Source: Ruegeria sp. EL01
Lineage (GTDB): Bacteria; Pseudomonadota; Alphaproteobacteria; Rhodobacterales; Rhodobacteraceae
Reading direction: 5' to 3'
Assembly: GCF_900313035.1 (NCBI RefSeq)
Contig: NZ_OMPS01000037.1
Span: 83,243-147,242, forward strand
DNA: 64,000 bases
Shown: positions 45,511 through 55,051 of the stretch, one piece after another
How positions within the stretch are numbered: position 1 is the first letter of the stretch
How the letters are laid out: each line of letters opens with the position of its first letter
The notes under the pieces: model-generated
What the model was told of the DNA's origin: nothing
The model's input: the letters and a program-made list of their open reading frames with translations, nothing else
The model's database searches: none
Position numbers and translations under genes: made by a program

Positions 45511-45530
45511 ATAACTAACTTTCTAGTTAT
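45511..45530. promoter_or_regulatory. Probable ArsR operator
   Basis: ATAACTA-N6-TAGTTAT is a perfect AT-rich dyad just upstream of the arsR start, the size and composition usual for ArsR/SmtB sites. Confidence 0.7.
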
Positions 45531-45585
45531 TTAGTTTATTGAAAAGCTGACGTCAATCACCAAGACGAAAGTTTCCGGCGATTGG

Positions 45586-45615
45586 TAAGTCCAGATTGCC
45601 CACCCCTTAAGTCCA
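45586..45615. promoter_or_regulatory. Direct repeats at the tauR promoter, probable TauR sites
   Basis: TAAGTCCA occurs at 45586-45593 and 45608-45615, 22 bases apart, ending 14 bases before the tauR ATG. Read on the minus strand they are TGGACTTA, similar to the TGG-N-CCTAA repeats found upstream of xsc. They likely mediate autorepression. Confidence 0.55.
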
Positions 45616-45629
45616 CCCTATAAGCAAGT

Positions 45630-47090
45630 ATGGGAATTTCGGTCGATACATTCTTTCTTGAGCTCAACGGGCATGGCACGCTTCAAGCCCAGATCCAGCA
45701 GATGATCGCCGAAGGCATCCTGTCTGGCCGCTTTCACGTCGGAGAGAAATTGCCCTCGTCGCGCAAACTGGCGGCCCATCTGGGTGTCAGCCGGATCACG
45801 GTAACGCTGGCCTATACCGAGCTTTTGGCCAATGACTACCTGACCGCAAAAGGTCGTTCAGGCTATTACGTTTCGGAAAACGCGCCGGTTCCCCCAAAAT
45901 ACACGCCGGTTCAAAAGCGAGCGGAAACAGTTGACTGGGACACGGCACTCGCGCGCCGTTTCGTAGACGCAGATGTACTCCCAAAACCCAGTGACTGGCG
46001 GGAGTATAGCTATCCCTTCATCTACGGACAGGTCGACAGGACGCTATTTGATCACGCAAACTGGCGGCTTTGTGCGGTGCGTGCCTTGGGGCACAAGGAT
46101 TTCGACTCTCTGACCGCGGACTACGTGGATCAAGACGACCCGCTACTTGTCGAATTCATCGCCCGTCACACCCTCCCGCGTCGCGGAATCACCGCCCGCC
46201 CCGAAGAAATTTTGATCACCCTCGGGGCCCAGAACGCGCTTTGGTTGGCCTCACGTATTCTGCTGACCCACAATCGTACAGCCGTCATCGAAAACCCCTG
46301 TTACTATGCCCTGCGGAGCCTTCTAAATCACTGGGACTGTAAAGTGACTCCGTTGGATGTTGATAGGGACGGGTTACCGCCCGAGGCCCTCCCTCAGGAT
46401 ACGGACGTCATATTCACCACCCCAAGCCATCAAAGCCCCACGACCGCGACAATGCCCGTGAGCCGCCGCAATCAGCTACTCGATCACGCACGAGACCTGG
46501 ACGCAATGGTGGTTGAGGACGATTATGAGTTTGAAATGGCATTTCTGAGGGCGCCCTCCCCGGCCCTAAAATCCATGGATCGGGATGGCCGCGTCATCTA
46601 TGTAGGCAGCTTCTCAAAATCTCTGTTCCCTGGATTGCGCCTTGGCTACATGGTTGGTTCTGAACCGTTTATCCGAGAAGCACGGGCCTTGCGGTCGCTG
46701 GTGCTGCGTCACCCACCCGGTCACATACAGCGGACTGCAGCGTATTTTCTGTCGTTGGGCCACTACGACGCACAAATCCGGCGTATGTCAAAAGAGTTCG
46801 AACAGCGGCGCAATACTATGGACAAGGCGATTGACGAACACGGTCTGACGGTGGCCGGGCGCGGCGTGATGGGCGGCTCATCAATGTGGATGGCCGCGCC
46901 GGAATCGGTCGACACGACCCGGCTTGCGCAAAAGCTGCAAACCCAAAGTGTTCATATCGAACCGGGAGCCCCGTTCTTTTCAGGTCCAGACAGACCGCAA
47001 AATTTCTACCGCCTCGGCTACTCGTCCATCTCATCTCAACAAATCGCACCGGGTGTGAAGTTGATCGCGGATGCCATTCGCGCGGGTTAG
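45630..47090 (+). CDS. tauR: MocR-type regulator TauR (GntR-aminotransferase fusion)
   Basis: A 486-residue protein: an N-terminal GntR winged helix (ILSGRFHVGEKLPSSRKLAA, then SRITVTLAYTELLANDYL) joined to a class I aminotransferase fold with the PLP lysine in YVGSFSKSLFPGLRLGY (about residue 330). In Rhodobacterales such proteins beside xsc are TauR, activators of taurine use. Linkage to xsc and the shared direct repeats support that; a different MocR (e.g. PdxR) is the alternative. Confidence 0.85.
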   Translation: MGISVDTFFLELNGHGTLQAQIQQMIAEGILSGRFHVGEKLPSSRKLAAHLGVSRITVTLAYTELLANDYLTAKGRSGYYVSENAPVPPKYTPVQKRAETVDWDTALARRFVDADVLPKPSDWREYSYPFIYGQVDRTLFDHANWRLCAVRALGHKDFDSLTADYVDQDDPLLVEFIARHTLPRRGITARPEEILITLGAQNALWLASRILLTHNRTAVIENPCYYALRSLLNHWDCKVTPLDVDRDGLPPEALPQDTDVIFTTPSHQSPTTATMPVSRRNQLLDHARDLDAMVVEDDYEFEMAFLRAPSPALKSMDRDGRVIYVGSFSKSLFPGLRLGYMVGSEPFIREARALRSLVLRHPPGHIQRTAAYFLSLGHYDAQIRRMSKEFEQRRNTMDKAIDEHGLTVAGRGVMGGSSMWMAAPESVDTTRLAQKLQTQSVHIEPGAPFFSGPDRPQNFYRLGYSSISSQQIAPGVKLIADAIRAG

Positions 47091-47097
47091 ACAGTTT

Positions 47098-47153
47098 TGG
47101 ACCTAATCCGCCTTTCGTTCTGGCCCTAACGCCCTCATACCCCTTGGGCCTAA
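47098..47153 (+). promoter_or_regulatory. Three spaced TGGNCCTAA repeats upstream of xsc
   Basis: TGGACCTAA (47098-47106), TGGCCCTAA (47121-47129) and TGGGCCTAA (47145-47153) are regularly spaced by 23 and 24 bases, about two helical turns, in the 125-base tauR-xsc gap. The pattern fits cooperative binding by a MocR protein, presumably TauR. Confidence 0.65.
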
Positions 47154-47215
47154 ACCTAATTCAAAGGCTGGACCCCCCGTCCGGCCTCACCCACTCTTGC
47201 TTGGAGAACACCCTT

Positions 47216-48994
47216 ATGAAGATGACGACGGAAGAGGCCTTTGTTAAGGTTTTGCAGATGCACGGGATTGAGCATGCGTTTGGGATCATTGGTTCGGCGA
47301 TGATGCCGATCTCTGATTTGTTTCCGCAGGCTGGGATCATGTTCTGGGACTGTGCGCATGAAGGCAGCGCTGGGATGATGGCGGATGGCTACACCCGAGC
47401 GACCGGCAAGATGTCGATGATGATTGCGCAGAACGGCCCGGGCATCACCAACTTTGTCACTGCGGTAAAGACCGCGTATTGGAACCACACGCCGCTGCTG
47501 CTGGTGACCCCGCAGGCGGCCAACAAGACCATCGGTCAGGGCGGTTTCCAGGAAGTTGAACAGATGAAACTGTTCGAAGACATGGTGGCTTATCAGGAAG
47601 AGGTCCGCGACCCCTCGCGTGTCTGCGAAGTTCTGAACCGGGTGATCATGCAGGCCAAACGCGCCAGCGGTCCGGCGCAGCTGAACATCCCGCGTGACAT
47701 GTGGACCCAGATCATCGACGTCGACCTGCCCGCCATCGTTGAATTCGAGCGCCCCTCGGGCGGCGAGACCGCCGTGAGCCAGGCGGCCGAGCTGTTGTCG
47801 AACGCCAAGAACCCGGTGATCCTGAACGGCGCCGGTGTGGTTCTGGCCGAAGGCGGTATCGAGGCCTCGAAAGTGCTGGCCGAGCGTCTGGATGCACCGG
47901 TCTGCGTCGGGTACCAGCACAATGACGCCTTCCCGGGCAACCACCCGCTGTTTGCCGGCCCGCTGGGCTATAACGGCTCGAAAGCCGGGATGGAGCTGAT
48001 CAGCGAGGCCGACGTGGTTCTGTGTCTCGGCACCCGTCTGAACCCGTTCTCGACCCTGCCGGGCTATGGCATGGATTACTGGCCTGCGGATGCCAAGATC
48101 ATCCAGGTCGACATCAATCCCGACCGCATTGGCCTGACCAAAACCGTCAGCGTTGGCATCGTCGGGGACGCGGCCAAGGTGGCCAAGGGCATCCTGGCAC
48201 AGCTGAGCGACACTGCAGGCGACGAAGGCCGCGATGCGCGCAAGGCCCGTATCGCCCAGAAGAAATCGGCCTGGGCGCAGGAGTTGACCTCGCTGACCCA
48301 CGAGCAGGACGATCCGGGCACCAGCTGGAACCAGCGCGCCCGCGACGCCAAGCCCGATTGGATGAGCCCGCGCATGGCGTGGCGCGCGATCCAGGCGGCG
48401 CTGCCGAAAGAGGCGATCATCTCGTCCGACATCGGCAACAACTGTGCCATCGGTAACGCTTACCCGTCGTTCGAGGAAGGCCGCAAATACCTGGCCCCCG
48501 GCCTGTTCGGCCCCTGTGGTTACGGTCTGCCAGCGATCGTTGGCGCCAAGATCGGTCAGCCGGACGTGCCGGTTGTGGGCTTTGCCGGTGACGGCGCATT
48601 CGGCATTGCGGTAAACGAACTGACTGCGATTGGCCGCGAAGAATGGCCTGCCGTGACCCAGATCGTGTTCCGCAACTACCAGTGGGGCGCGGAAAAGCGC
48701 AACTCGACCCTGTGGTTTAACGACAACTTCGTGGGCACTGAACTGGACACCAAGGTCTCGTATGCCGGCATCGCCAATGCCTGCGGTCTGAAGGGCGTCA
48801 TCGCGCGCACCCAGGACGAGCTGACCGCGGCCCTGAACCAGGCGATCACCGACCAGAAAAACGGCATCACCACGCTGATCGAGGCCCTGATCAACCAGGA
48901 ACTGGGCGAACCCTTCCGCCGCGACGCCATGAAAAAACCCGTCGCAGTCGCAGGTGTCTCTGCAAACGACATGACACCCCAAGCAGAAGCGTAA
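47216..48994 (+). CDS. xsc: Sulfoacetaldehyde acetyltransferase
   Basis: A 592-residue thiamine-diphosphate enzyme that splits sulfoacetaldehyde with phosphate into acetyl phosphate and sulfite, the convergent step of taurine and isethionate breakdown. Conserved parts: MTTEEAFVKVLQMHGIEHAF, HEGSAGMMADGYTRATGK and the ThDP-binding GDGAFGIAVNELTAIGREEW. Codon use is strongly biased to GC3 across most of its length, unlike tauR, implying high expression. ATG 47216 follows TTGGAGAA. No pta is adjacent, so acetyl phosphate must be handled by genes elsewhere. Confidence 0.97.
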   Translation: MKMTTEEAFVKVLQMHGIEHAFGIIGSAMMPISDLFPQAGIMFWDCAHEGSAGMMADGYTRATGKMSMMIAQNGPGITNFVTAVKTAYWNHTPLLLVTPQAANKTIGQGGFQEVEQMKLFEDMVAYQEEVRDPSRVCEVLNRVIMQAKRASGPAQLNIPRDMWTQIIDVDLPAIVEFERPSGGETAVSQAAELLSNAKNPVILNGAGVVLAEGGIEASKVLAERLDAPVCVGYQHNDAFPGNHPLFAGPLGYNGSKAGMELISEADVVLCLGTRLNPFSTLPGYGMDYWPADAKIIQVDINPDRIGLTKTVSVGIVGDAAKVAKGILAQLSDTAGDEGRDARKARIAQKKSAWAQELTSLTHEQDDPGTSWNQRARDAKPDWMSPRMAWRAIQAALPKEAIISSDIGNNCAIGNAYPSFEEGRKYLAPGLFGPCGYGLPAIVGAKIGQPDVPVVGFAGDGAFGIAVNELTAIGREEWPAVTQIVFRNYQWGAEKRNSTLWFNDNFVGTELDTKVSYAGIANACGLKGVIARTQDELTAALNQAITDQKNGITTLIEALINQELGEPFRRDAMKKPVAVAGVSANDMTPQAEA

Positions 48995-49013
48995 AAGGGT
49001 AATCCAACACCCG

Positions 49014-49036
49014 CCCGGGCCGGTTTGCGGCCCGGG
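49014..49036 (+). terminator. GC-rich stem-loop after xsc
   Basis: CCCGGGCC and GGCCCGGG pair across GGTTTGC 19 bases beyond the xsc stop; only a short T-containing tail follows, so read-through into the exporter gene is possible. Confidence 0.5.
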
Positions 49037-49086
49037 TTACCTTTGCTTTCCAACCGGGAAAGCCCTAATTTCACAAAGGAAATACG

Positions 49087-50127
49087 ATGCAGGCGTCAAA
49101 TGCATCTCATTCACCCATATCTTGGGTGCAGTCTTTCGTGCGCAAAAATGGCCGCGGATTCCTGGTATCCGTAGTTGTTGCTGCGGCGGCGCAGTTTTTG
49201 TCGGAGCACTACGGAGCGCCTGCAATGCTGATGGCGCTGTTGCTCGGTATCGCGTTTCATTTTCTGGCTGAAGATGAGGCAGGTCCATGCAAAGCAGGAA
49301 TTGATTTCACAGCACGCACCGTTTTGCGTTTCGGCGTCGCGTTGTTGGGCGCGCGCATTTCGATCGAATTGATGATTGGCTTGGGGCCACAATTGATTGC
49401 TGTTGTGATTGCCGGTGTCATCCTGACCATATTGTTTGGGCTTCTGGGTGCTCGGTTGCTTGGACGCGGCTGGCGGTTTGGCATTCTGACGGGCGGTTCT
49501 GTGGCAATTTGCGGTGCTTCAGCCGCCATGGCACTGTCGGCCATTTTGCCCAAGAACGAACATTCGGAACGCAACCTCATTTTCACCGTTCTTTCGGTTA
49601 CAGTACTGTCGACTGTTGCGATGATCGCCTACCCGATCCTGACGGAAACCTTTGCGTTCGACGACGAGATTTCAGGTGTTTTTCTGGGTGGCACAATCCA
49701 CGACGTCGCCCAGGTTGTTGGCGCGGGTTTTTCGGTCTCGGACCAGACCGGAGAGGTCGCGACAATGGTCAAACTGATCCGGGTGGCAATGCTTGCGCCG
49801 GTGGTGTTGGTCATTTCTGCCCTTGTTCGACGCCATGCTGACTTCGTAGAAGAAGAAGGTAAGCGGCCTCCAATTCTGCCCATGTTTGTTGTTGGGTTTC
49901 TGATTTTTGCAGCACTCAATTCGTTTGGGGTGATCCCGCCTGTGGTATCAGAAACCATGGCGAGCCTGAGCCGTTGGGCGTTGCTTATCTCAATTGCTGC
50001 GGTTGGAATGAAAACCTCGCTCAAGCGGATTCTGGATGTTGGGGGTCAGGCCATCGCGCTGATCGTGGCCGAGACCATCTTTATCGCGTTGTTTGTGCTG
50101 GCGGGTGTCTATTATCTGCATATGTGA
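49087..50127 (+). CDS. UPF0324/YeiH-family putative sulfur oxyanion exporter
   Basis: A 346-residue membrane protein with about ten helices. Typical parts are LLGIAFHFLAEDEAGPCKAG, the FGVALLGARISIELM segment, GGSVAICGASAAMALSAI and GTIHDVAQVVGAGFSVS. Relatives encoded with sulfonate degradation genes are proposed sulfite/sulfate exporters (SuyZ-like). It is immediately downstream of xsc, which produces sulfite, so removal of the product is the most likely job. Confidence 0.88.
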   Translation: MQASNASHSPISWVQSFVRKNGRGFLVSVVVAAAAQFLSEHYGAPAMLMALLLGIAFHFLAEDEAGPCKAGIDFTARTVLRFGVALLGARISIELMIGLGPQLIAVVIAGVILTILFGLLGARLLGRGWRFGILTGGSVAICGASAAMALSAILPKNEHSERNLIFTVLSVTVLSTVAMIAYPILTETFAFDDEISGVFLGGTIHDVAQVVGAGFSVSDQTGEVATMVKLIRVAMLAPVVLVISALVRRHADFVEEEGKRPPILPMFVVGFLIFAALNSFGVIPPVVSETMASLSRWALLISIAAVGMKTSLKRILDVGGQAIALIVAETIFIALFVLAGVYYLHM

Positions 50128-50199
50128 GCGAGACAGTATCTGCCTAGGACTGCTTGTGGTGAATAAAACGCAATTGAACTCTGATAGACTGGTGAAGCT

Positions 50200-50571
50200 A
50201 TGAACGTACATGTCATTAACCTGTTTGATGAACCGGCACGCAAAAGCGAACGACGACTTTCTGATCTTCCAGATCGTGTGGTCGACGGGGATCCCTATCA
50301 CAACGTTGGTCTTCACTTTACAAGTCCAGACGGGGCCATGTCGGCCGGAACCTGGACGTCGACACCTGGCAAGTGGTATGCGTTCACGGACAAGGATGAG
50401 TATTGCTACATCATCACTGGCCATTGCGCATTGATACATGAAGATGGGACCCGGCAGGATTTCCGGACGGGCGACAGCTTTATGATCCCAAATGGGTTTC
50501 GCGGGTTTTGGCAGGTCGTTGAGACGACGACAAAGCACTTTGTGATCCGTGACTGCGCCACGCAGGACTAA
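50200..50571 (+). CDS. Small cupin-domain protein
   Basis: A 123-residue single-domain cupin. The first motif region reads TPGKWYAFTDKDEYCYIITG and the second GDSFMIPNGFRGFWQV, matching the CxxG-type DUF861 cupins rather than enzymatic dioxygenases; canonical His ligands are mostly absent. Its function is unknown. It lies 72 bases after the exporter gene on the same strand and may belong to the same transcript. Confidence 0.85.
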   Translation: MNVHVINLFDEPARKSERRLSDLPDRVVDGDPYHNVGLHFTSPDGAMSAGTWTSTPGKWYAFTDKDEYCYIITGHCALIHEDGTRQDFRTGDSFMIPNGFRGFWQVVETTTKHFVIRDCATQD

Positions 50572-50626
50572 TCCGGTGCAAGACTAGTTGGGTTCATCGG
50601 GGCCTGCGGTTAGATCCCAAAGGGAT

Positions 50627-50654
50627 TTGACACGTCCAACAAGCCTTCTACAAA
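50627..50654 (+). promoter_or_regulatory. Possible sigma-70 promoter upstream of tex
   Basis: TTGACA at 50627-50632 and TACAAA at 50649-50654, 16 bases apart, about 110 bases before tex. The -35 is perfect, the -10 weak. The rest of the 194-base gap shows no gene. Confidence 0.4.
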
Positions 50655-50765
50655 AGGTGGTTTCCGGTTCACATCAATAAAGTTCCGAATTGCAGCCGGG
50701 ACACCCTTTCCCTGTCTGATCCTGGTGGCTAAGAAGTGCCTCCAACCTTGTTTCAGGAGGAAGCT

Positions 50766-52943
50766 TTGGACCGCATATCCCGTACCATCGCCACAGAGAT
50801 TAGCGCGCGACCTGATCAGGTAGATGCCGCGGTCAAGCTGCTGGACGAAGGCGCAACCGTGCCTTTTGTCGCCCGATACCGGAAGGAAGTGACAGGCGGG
50901 TTGGACGACACGCAATTGCGTACATTGTCCGAGCGGCTGACCTATCTGCGCGAAATGGAAGCGCGGCGTGACACGATCCTGAAATCGATCCGGGATCAGG
51001 GCAAGATCACCGATGATCTATCCAGAGCCATCGCGCAGGCTGACACCAAAGCGCAGTTGGAGGACATCTACCTTCCTTACAAGCCCAAGCGCCGTACCAA
51101 GGCAATGATCGCTCGGGAAAACGGGCTTGAACCCTTGGTCGACGCAATTCTGGCAGATCGAAATGCCGACCCAGAGAATTTGGCGCAGTCCTTCGTGACC
51201 GAGGCCATAGTGACGACCAAGGATGCCTTGAACGGCGCGCGCGATATTTTGACCGAACGATTGACGGAAAACGCGGCCCTGCTGGGTGAGCTTCGCGGTT
51301 TCATGCAGCAGGAAGCATTCCTGACTGCGAAGGTCATCGAAGGCAAAGAACAGGAAGGGGCTAAATTCAGCGATTATTTTGACCACTCTGAACTTTGGTC
51401 AAAAGTGCCATCGCATCGGGCGCTGGCGATGTTGCGAGCATCAAAAGAAGGCATCGTTACGCTGGATATCGCGCCCGAGCCCGAAACCGGTGCTGCGCGG
51501 GCTGAAACGATTGTGGCGGCCCATTTGCGACCACGCGGCGATGGCCCGGGCGACAAATGGCTGCGCAAAGTGGCGGGTTGGACCTGGAGGGTGAAGCTGT
51601 CGCTTTCCATGATGGTCGAGCTTATGGCGGACCTGCGAAGCCGGGCGCAGGACGAAGCGATTCAGGTGTTTTCGCGAAATCTCAAGGATGTGCTGTTTGC
51701 CGCCCCTGCGGGCGCGCGCGCGACACTGGGGTTAGACCCCGGCATTCGGACGGGTGTAAAGGCCGCCGTGGTTGATGCAACCGGGAAAGTGGTGGCCACG
51801 GATACTCTGTATCCGTTTCAGCCCAAAAAGGATCTGCGCGGGGCACAGACTGCGATCCTGAATCTGATCTCGTTGCATAAGGTCGAGCTGATTGCCATTG
51901 GCAATGGCACTGCCAGCCGCGAGACCGAGCGAATGGTGGCAGACACGTTGAGCATGCTTCCCAAGTCCGTGAACGCTCCGACCAAGGTTGTGGTTTCCGA
52001 GGCGGGCGCTTCAGTCTATTCCGCATCAGAGCTTGCCGCGCGAGAGTTTCCCGACCTCGACGTCTCTTTGCGGGGTGCTGTGTCCATCGCGCGGCGTCTG
52101 CAGGACCCGTTGGCCGAGTTGGTCAAAATCGAACCGAAGTCCATTGGGGTTGGACAGTACCAACATGACGTGGATCAACACCGCCTGTCCCAGTCTTTGG
52201 AAACTGTAATCGAGGATGTGGTGAATGCCGTTGGTGTTGACCTGAATATGGCATCCGCCCCTTTGTTGTCCCACGTCTCAGGTCTTGGTCCTGTGCAAGC
52301 CGAAGCCATCGTTGCACACCGCGATCTCAACGGTCCGTTTCAATCGCGCAAAGACCTTTTGAATGTTGCCCGCCTCGGCCCTCGGGCCTTTGAGCAATGT
52401 GCCGGGTTCTTGCGCATTCGTGGCGGGGCAGAACCACTGGATGCGTCGTCGGTCCACCCTGAGGCATATGATCTAGCCCGCCGCGTGGTCGCGACCTGCG
52501 GTCGGGATATCCGGCAGATCATGGGTCATGACGGCGCTTTGAAGGGGCTGAGGGCAGATCAGTTCGTGGATGACACATTTGGACTGCCCACTGTAAGAGA
52601 CATCTTTGCAGAGCTTGAAAAACCAGGCCGGGATCCACGCCCGACCTTTGTGACCGCCTCCTTTACGGACGGAGTTGAAGAGATCACCGACCTCAAACCG
52701 GGAATGGTTTTGGAAGGGACAGTCACAAACGTTGCCGCCTTTGGTGCCTTTGTGGATGTCGGCGTGCATCAGGACGGTTTGGTTCATGTCAGTCAACTGG
52801 CAGACCGGTTTGTGAAAGATCCGCATGACGTGGTGAAGGCAGGTCAGGTTGTCAAAGTGCGTGTTGTCGAGGTTGATGTGCCTCGCAAGCGTATTGGGTT
52901 GACCATGCGCAAAGATGGCGGGGGCGGTCGTCGCCAACAGTAG
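50766..52943 (+). CDS. tex: Tex-family RNA-binding transcriptional accessory protein
   Basis: A 725-residue protein with the Tex order: N-terminal helical part ([20 protein letters not shown]), YqgF/RNase H-like domain ([20 protein letters not shown]), HhH motifs ([20 protein letters not shown]) and a C-terminal S1 domain ([20 protein letters not shown]). I chose the TTG at 50766: AGGAGGAAGC precedes it at ideal spacing, and the family starts just there. Tex affects transcription and toxin/virulence gene expression in several bacteria; exact role open. Confidence 0.94.
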   Translation: MDRISRTIATEISARPDQVDAAVKLLDEGATVPFVARYRKEVTGGLDDTQLRTLSERLTYLREMEARRDTILKSIRDQGKITDDLSRAIAQADTKAQLEDIYLPYKPKRRTKAMIARENGLEPLVDAILADRNADPENLAQSFVTEAIVTTKDALNGARDILTERLTENAALLGELRGFMQQEAFLTAKVIEGKEQEGAKFSDYFDHSELWSKVPSHRALAMLRASKEGIVTLDIAPEPETGAARAETIVAAHLRPRGDGPGDKWLRKVAGWTWRVKLSLSMMVELMADLRSRAQDEAIQVFSRNLKDVLFAAPAGARATLGLDPGIRTGVKAAVVDATGKVVATDTLYPFQPKKDLRGAQTAILNLISLHKVELIAIGNGTASRETERMVADTLSMLPKSVNAPTKVVVSEAGASVYSASELAAREFPDLDVSLRGAVSIARRLQDPLAELVKIEPKSIGVGQYQHDVDQHRLSQSLETVIEDVVNAVGVDLNMASAPLLSHVSGLGPVQAEAIVAHRDLNGPFQSRKDLLNVARLGPRAFEQCAGFLRIRGGAEPLDASSVHPEAYDLARRVVATCGRDIRQIMGHDGALKGLRADQFVDDTFGLPTVRDIFAELEKPGRDPRPTFVTASFTDGVEEITDLKPGMVLEGTVTNVAAFGAFVDVGVHQDGLVHVSQLADRFVKDPHDVVKAGQVVKVRVVEVDVPRKRIGLTMRKDGGGGRRQQ

Positions 52944-52989
52944 GTAGAGTTATTCTGTTAGATCAAGAACCCTTAGGCCCGCAAGCGGC

Positions 52990-54501
52990 TCAGTCGCCAT
53001 CCGCCACACCTGCCGCCCGCGCCCTTGCGCGTCGCGCACGATAGCTTGGGAGGAGAACCAGCAGCGCGGCAATCATCAGAAGGCCCAGCGTCATGGGACG
53101 TTCCCAGATAAAGGAGATCCCATCGTACAGCTGCATCGAGCGCGCAAAATTATCCTCCATCATGCCGCCAAGGATGAAGCCAATCAGCAGAGGTGCTAAA
53201 GGATAATCGGCAAATTTCAATGCGGTGGCACAGACGCCGAAACCAACCAGTATCAGCAGCTCTGTGGCGTTGTTTTGCCCGATATAGGCTCCCATCAAAG
53301 TGAAGAACAAAATGAATGGGATCAGATAGGTGCGCGGCACGGCCAGTACTTTGGCGATATAGGGGATCAGCGGAAGGTTCAGGATCAGCAGTACCAGGTT
53401 GCCAATGAACATCGACATGATGACGGCCCAGAAGATCTGCGGTTCGTCGATCATCAGGCGTGGGCCCGGTGTTACGTTCAACGCGATCAACGCGCCGAGA
53501 AGGATTGCCGTTGTCCCCGATCCCGGGATGCCAAGTGTCAAAAGCGGAACAAACGAGCCTGTGCAGGCAGCATTGTTGGCCGCCTCGGGCGCTGCCAGCC
53601 CTTTGATCGAGCCTTTTCCGAATTCGTCCTGCTCGGCCTTTGGGGCGATGTTGCGTTCGACCGCGTAGCCCAGGAAACTGGCAATCGTTGCACCGGCGCC
53701 CGGCAGAACACCGATAAAGAACCCTTGCACGGATTGCCGACCTATGACGGGCGAGATCGCACGGGCCTCAGCTTTGGTGATGCGCAGGTCTTTGATCTCG
53801 CCGTCGTCCCCCTGAAGGTTTTTGGGTTTGAGAACAAGAAACAGGGCCTCGGGCAGTGCGAACATCGCCATCGCGAGCGTGATAAAGCCAAAGCCGGACT
53901 GCAGGTCCATGATGCCCATTGTAAAGCGTGGCAGGTTGAACAATGCACCTTCACCCACAGTCGCCATGATCAAGCCCAGTATGGTCATGATAAGAGCCTT
54001 GGCTACTTGGCCCGTTCCTGCAAATGCAGCAATGGCAGACAGACCAACAACCATCAGGGCGAAGTATTCAGCCGAATGGAACAACAATGCGACCGAGGAC
54101 AGGGCCGGGGCAAAAACCATCAACAATATCGCACCCAGTGTGCCGCCTGCGAAACTGGCAATGGCGGCAATAGTCAACGCTTTACCGGCTTTGCCCTGAC
54201 GGGCCATTGGGTAGCCATCGAAACTGGAGGCAACCGTGCCCGCGACCCCCGGCGCGTTCAGTAGAATGGACGAGGTTGATCCGCCAAAAATCGCGCCATA
54301 ATACACGCCTGCGAGCAGGATCAGCGCGGCAGATGGGTCGCCCATCGAGATGGCGACCGGGATCATGATGGCAATGATCGACATCGGGCCAAGACCGGGG
54401 AGCATGCCGATAAATGTACCGATCAGGCACCCGGCAACGACCATCAGAAGATTTTGCAGAGAGAACGCCGTTTGCAGGCCAATTAGAAGTCCTTCAAGCA
54501 T
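52990..54501 (-). CDS. tctA: Tripartite tricarboxylate transporter, large membrane subunit TctA
   Basis: A 503-residue protein with about eleven or twelve helices, starting MLEGLLIGLQTAFSLQNLLM. Family segments: GCLIGTFIGMLPGLGPMSII, the duplicated GVLPGAGATIASFLGYAVER, TLGIPGSGTTAILLGALIAL. It is the transport channel of a binding-protein-dependent secondary importer for citrate-like acids. ATG 54501 lies one base after the tctB stop; the open frame upstream is not TctA-like. Confidence 0.95.
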   Translation of the reverse strand: MLEGLLIGLQTAFSLQNLLMVVAGCLIGTFIGMLPGLGPMSIIAIMIPVAISMGDPSAALILLAGVYYGAIFGGSTSSILLNAPGVAGTVASSFDGYPMARQGKAGKALTIAAIASFAGGTLGAILLMVFAPALSSVALLFHSAEYFALMVVGLSAIAAFAGTGQVAKALIMTILGLIMATVGEGALFNLPRFTMGIMDLQSGFGFITLAMAMFALPEALFLVLKPKNLQGDDGEIKDLRITKAEARAISPVIGRQSVQGFFIGVLPGAGATIASFLGYAVERNIAPKAEQDEFGKGSIKGLAAPEAANNAACTGSFVPLLTLGIPGSGTTAILLGALIALNVTPGPRLMIDEPQIFWAVIMSMFIGNLVLLILNLPLIPYIAKVLAVPRTYLIPFILFFTLMGAYIGQNNATELLILVGFGVCATALKFADYPLAPLLIGFILGGMMEDNFARSMQLYDGISFIWERPMTLGLLMIAALLVLLPSYRARRARARAAGVADGD

Positions 54502-54502
54502 G

Positions 54503-54985
54503 TCAGCCTCCGAATAGGCCCGGCAGGGGGCGCATGTAGATGCCAAGGACTTCCTGGACGAGATACCAGACAGAACCAGTTGCGATCAAAGCAACAAGCA
54601 GCATGATGTACCACTTGCGTTCGCCCAGAACGTAGGAACCGAAGAACAGGAAGGCTGAGGTCGATATCAAAAAGCCTACCGGCCGCAGGCATAGCGCGTA
54701 CACAACCATCAAAGTCAGCAGCATCAGCGCCTGACCAAGATGATACTCACCCAGCTTTCGATAATCGATATCCGCCTCTTTTGGCTCAGCTTTTTCAAAG
54801 CCCAAGAGAATAATGGTTGTTGCGACGATGCCCAAAACTGACAGAACCTTGGGGAAGGTGCTCGGCCAAATGGGGTTTCGTTGCATGAAGGGGGGCAAGC
54901 CGCTGTCCATGGTGAACCAGGCCGCGTAGCCATAGGTCAAACATATTCCCAGCAGAACAAGCGCGATCCAACGGTCCAGCGCCAT
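54503..54985 (-). CDS. tctB: Tripartite tricarboxylate transporter, small membrane subunit TctB
   Basis: A 160-residue four-helix membrane protein starting MALDRWIALVLLGICLTYGY, with LPPFMQRNPIWPSTFPKVLS and a paired helix region VVYALCLRPVGFLISTSAFL. ATG 54985 is preceded by AAGGGGGGAG. It lies between tctC and tctA. Confidence 0.92.
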   Translation of the reverse strand: MALDRWIALVLLGICLTYGYAAWFTMDSGLPPFMQRNPIWPSTFPKVLSVLGIVATTIILLGFEKAEPKEADIDYRKLGEYHLGQALMLLTLMVVYALCLRPVGFLISTSAFLFFGSYVLGERKWYIMLLVALIATGSVWYLVQEVLGIYMRPLPGLFGG

Positions 54986-55051
54986 AACTCCCCCCTTCAT
55001 TTTGTTTGGCATTCAATGGCAGAGCGGTGGTCCGCTCTGCCAATTGTGTCG

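Noticed and set aside
47156..48982. 608-codon open frame antisense to xsc
   Set aside because: It mirrors xsc exactly; the stop-free antisense frame follows from extreme third-position G/C bias. The predicted protein has no recognisable domain and no ribosome site.
50610..50720. Minus-strand frame before tex with a sequence (VPAAIRNFIDV) like a LysR C terminus
   Set aside because: Only about 30 codons, no upstream LysR domain, and the frame continues as a shadow of tex; too weak to call a gene remnant.
53275..54264. 329-codon open frame antisense to tctA
   Set aside because: Entirely within tctA on the other strand, with no motif or start signal.
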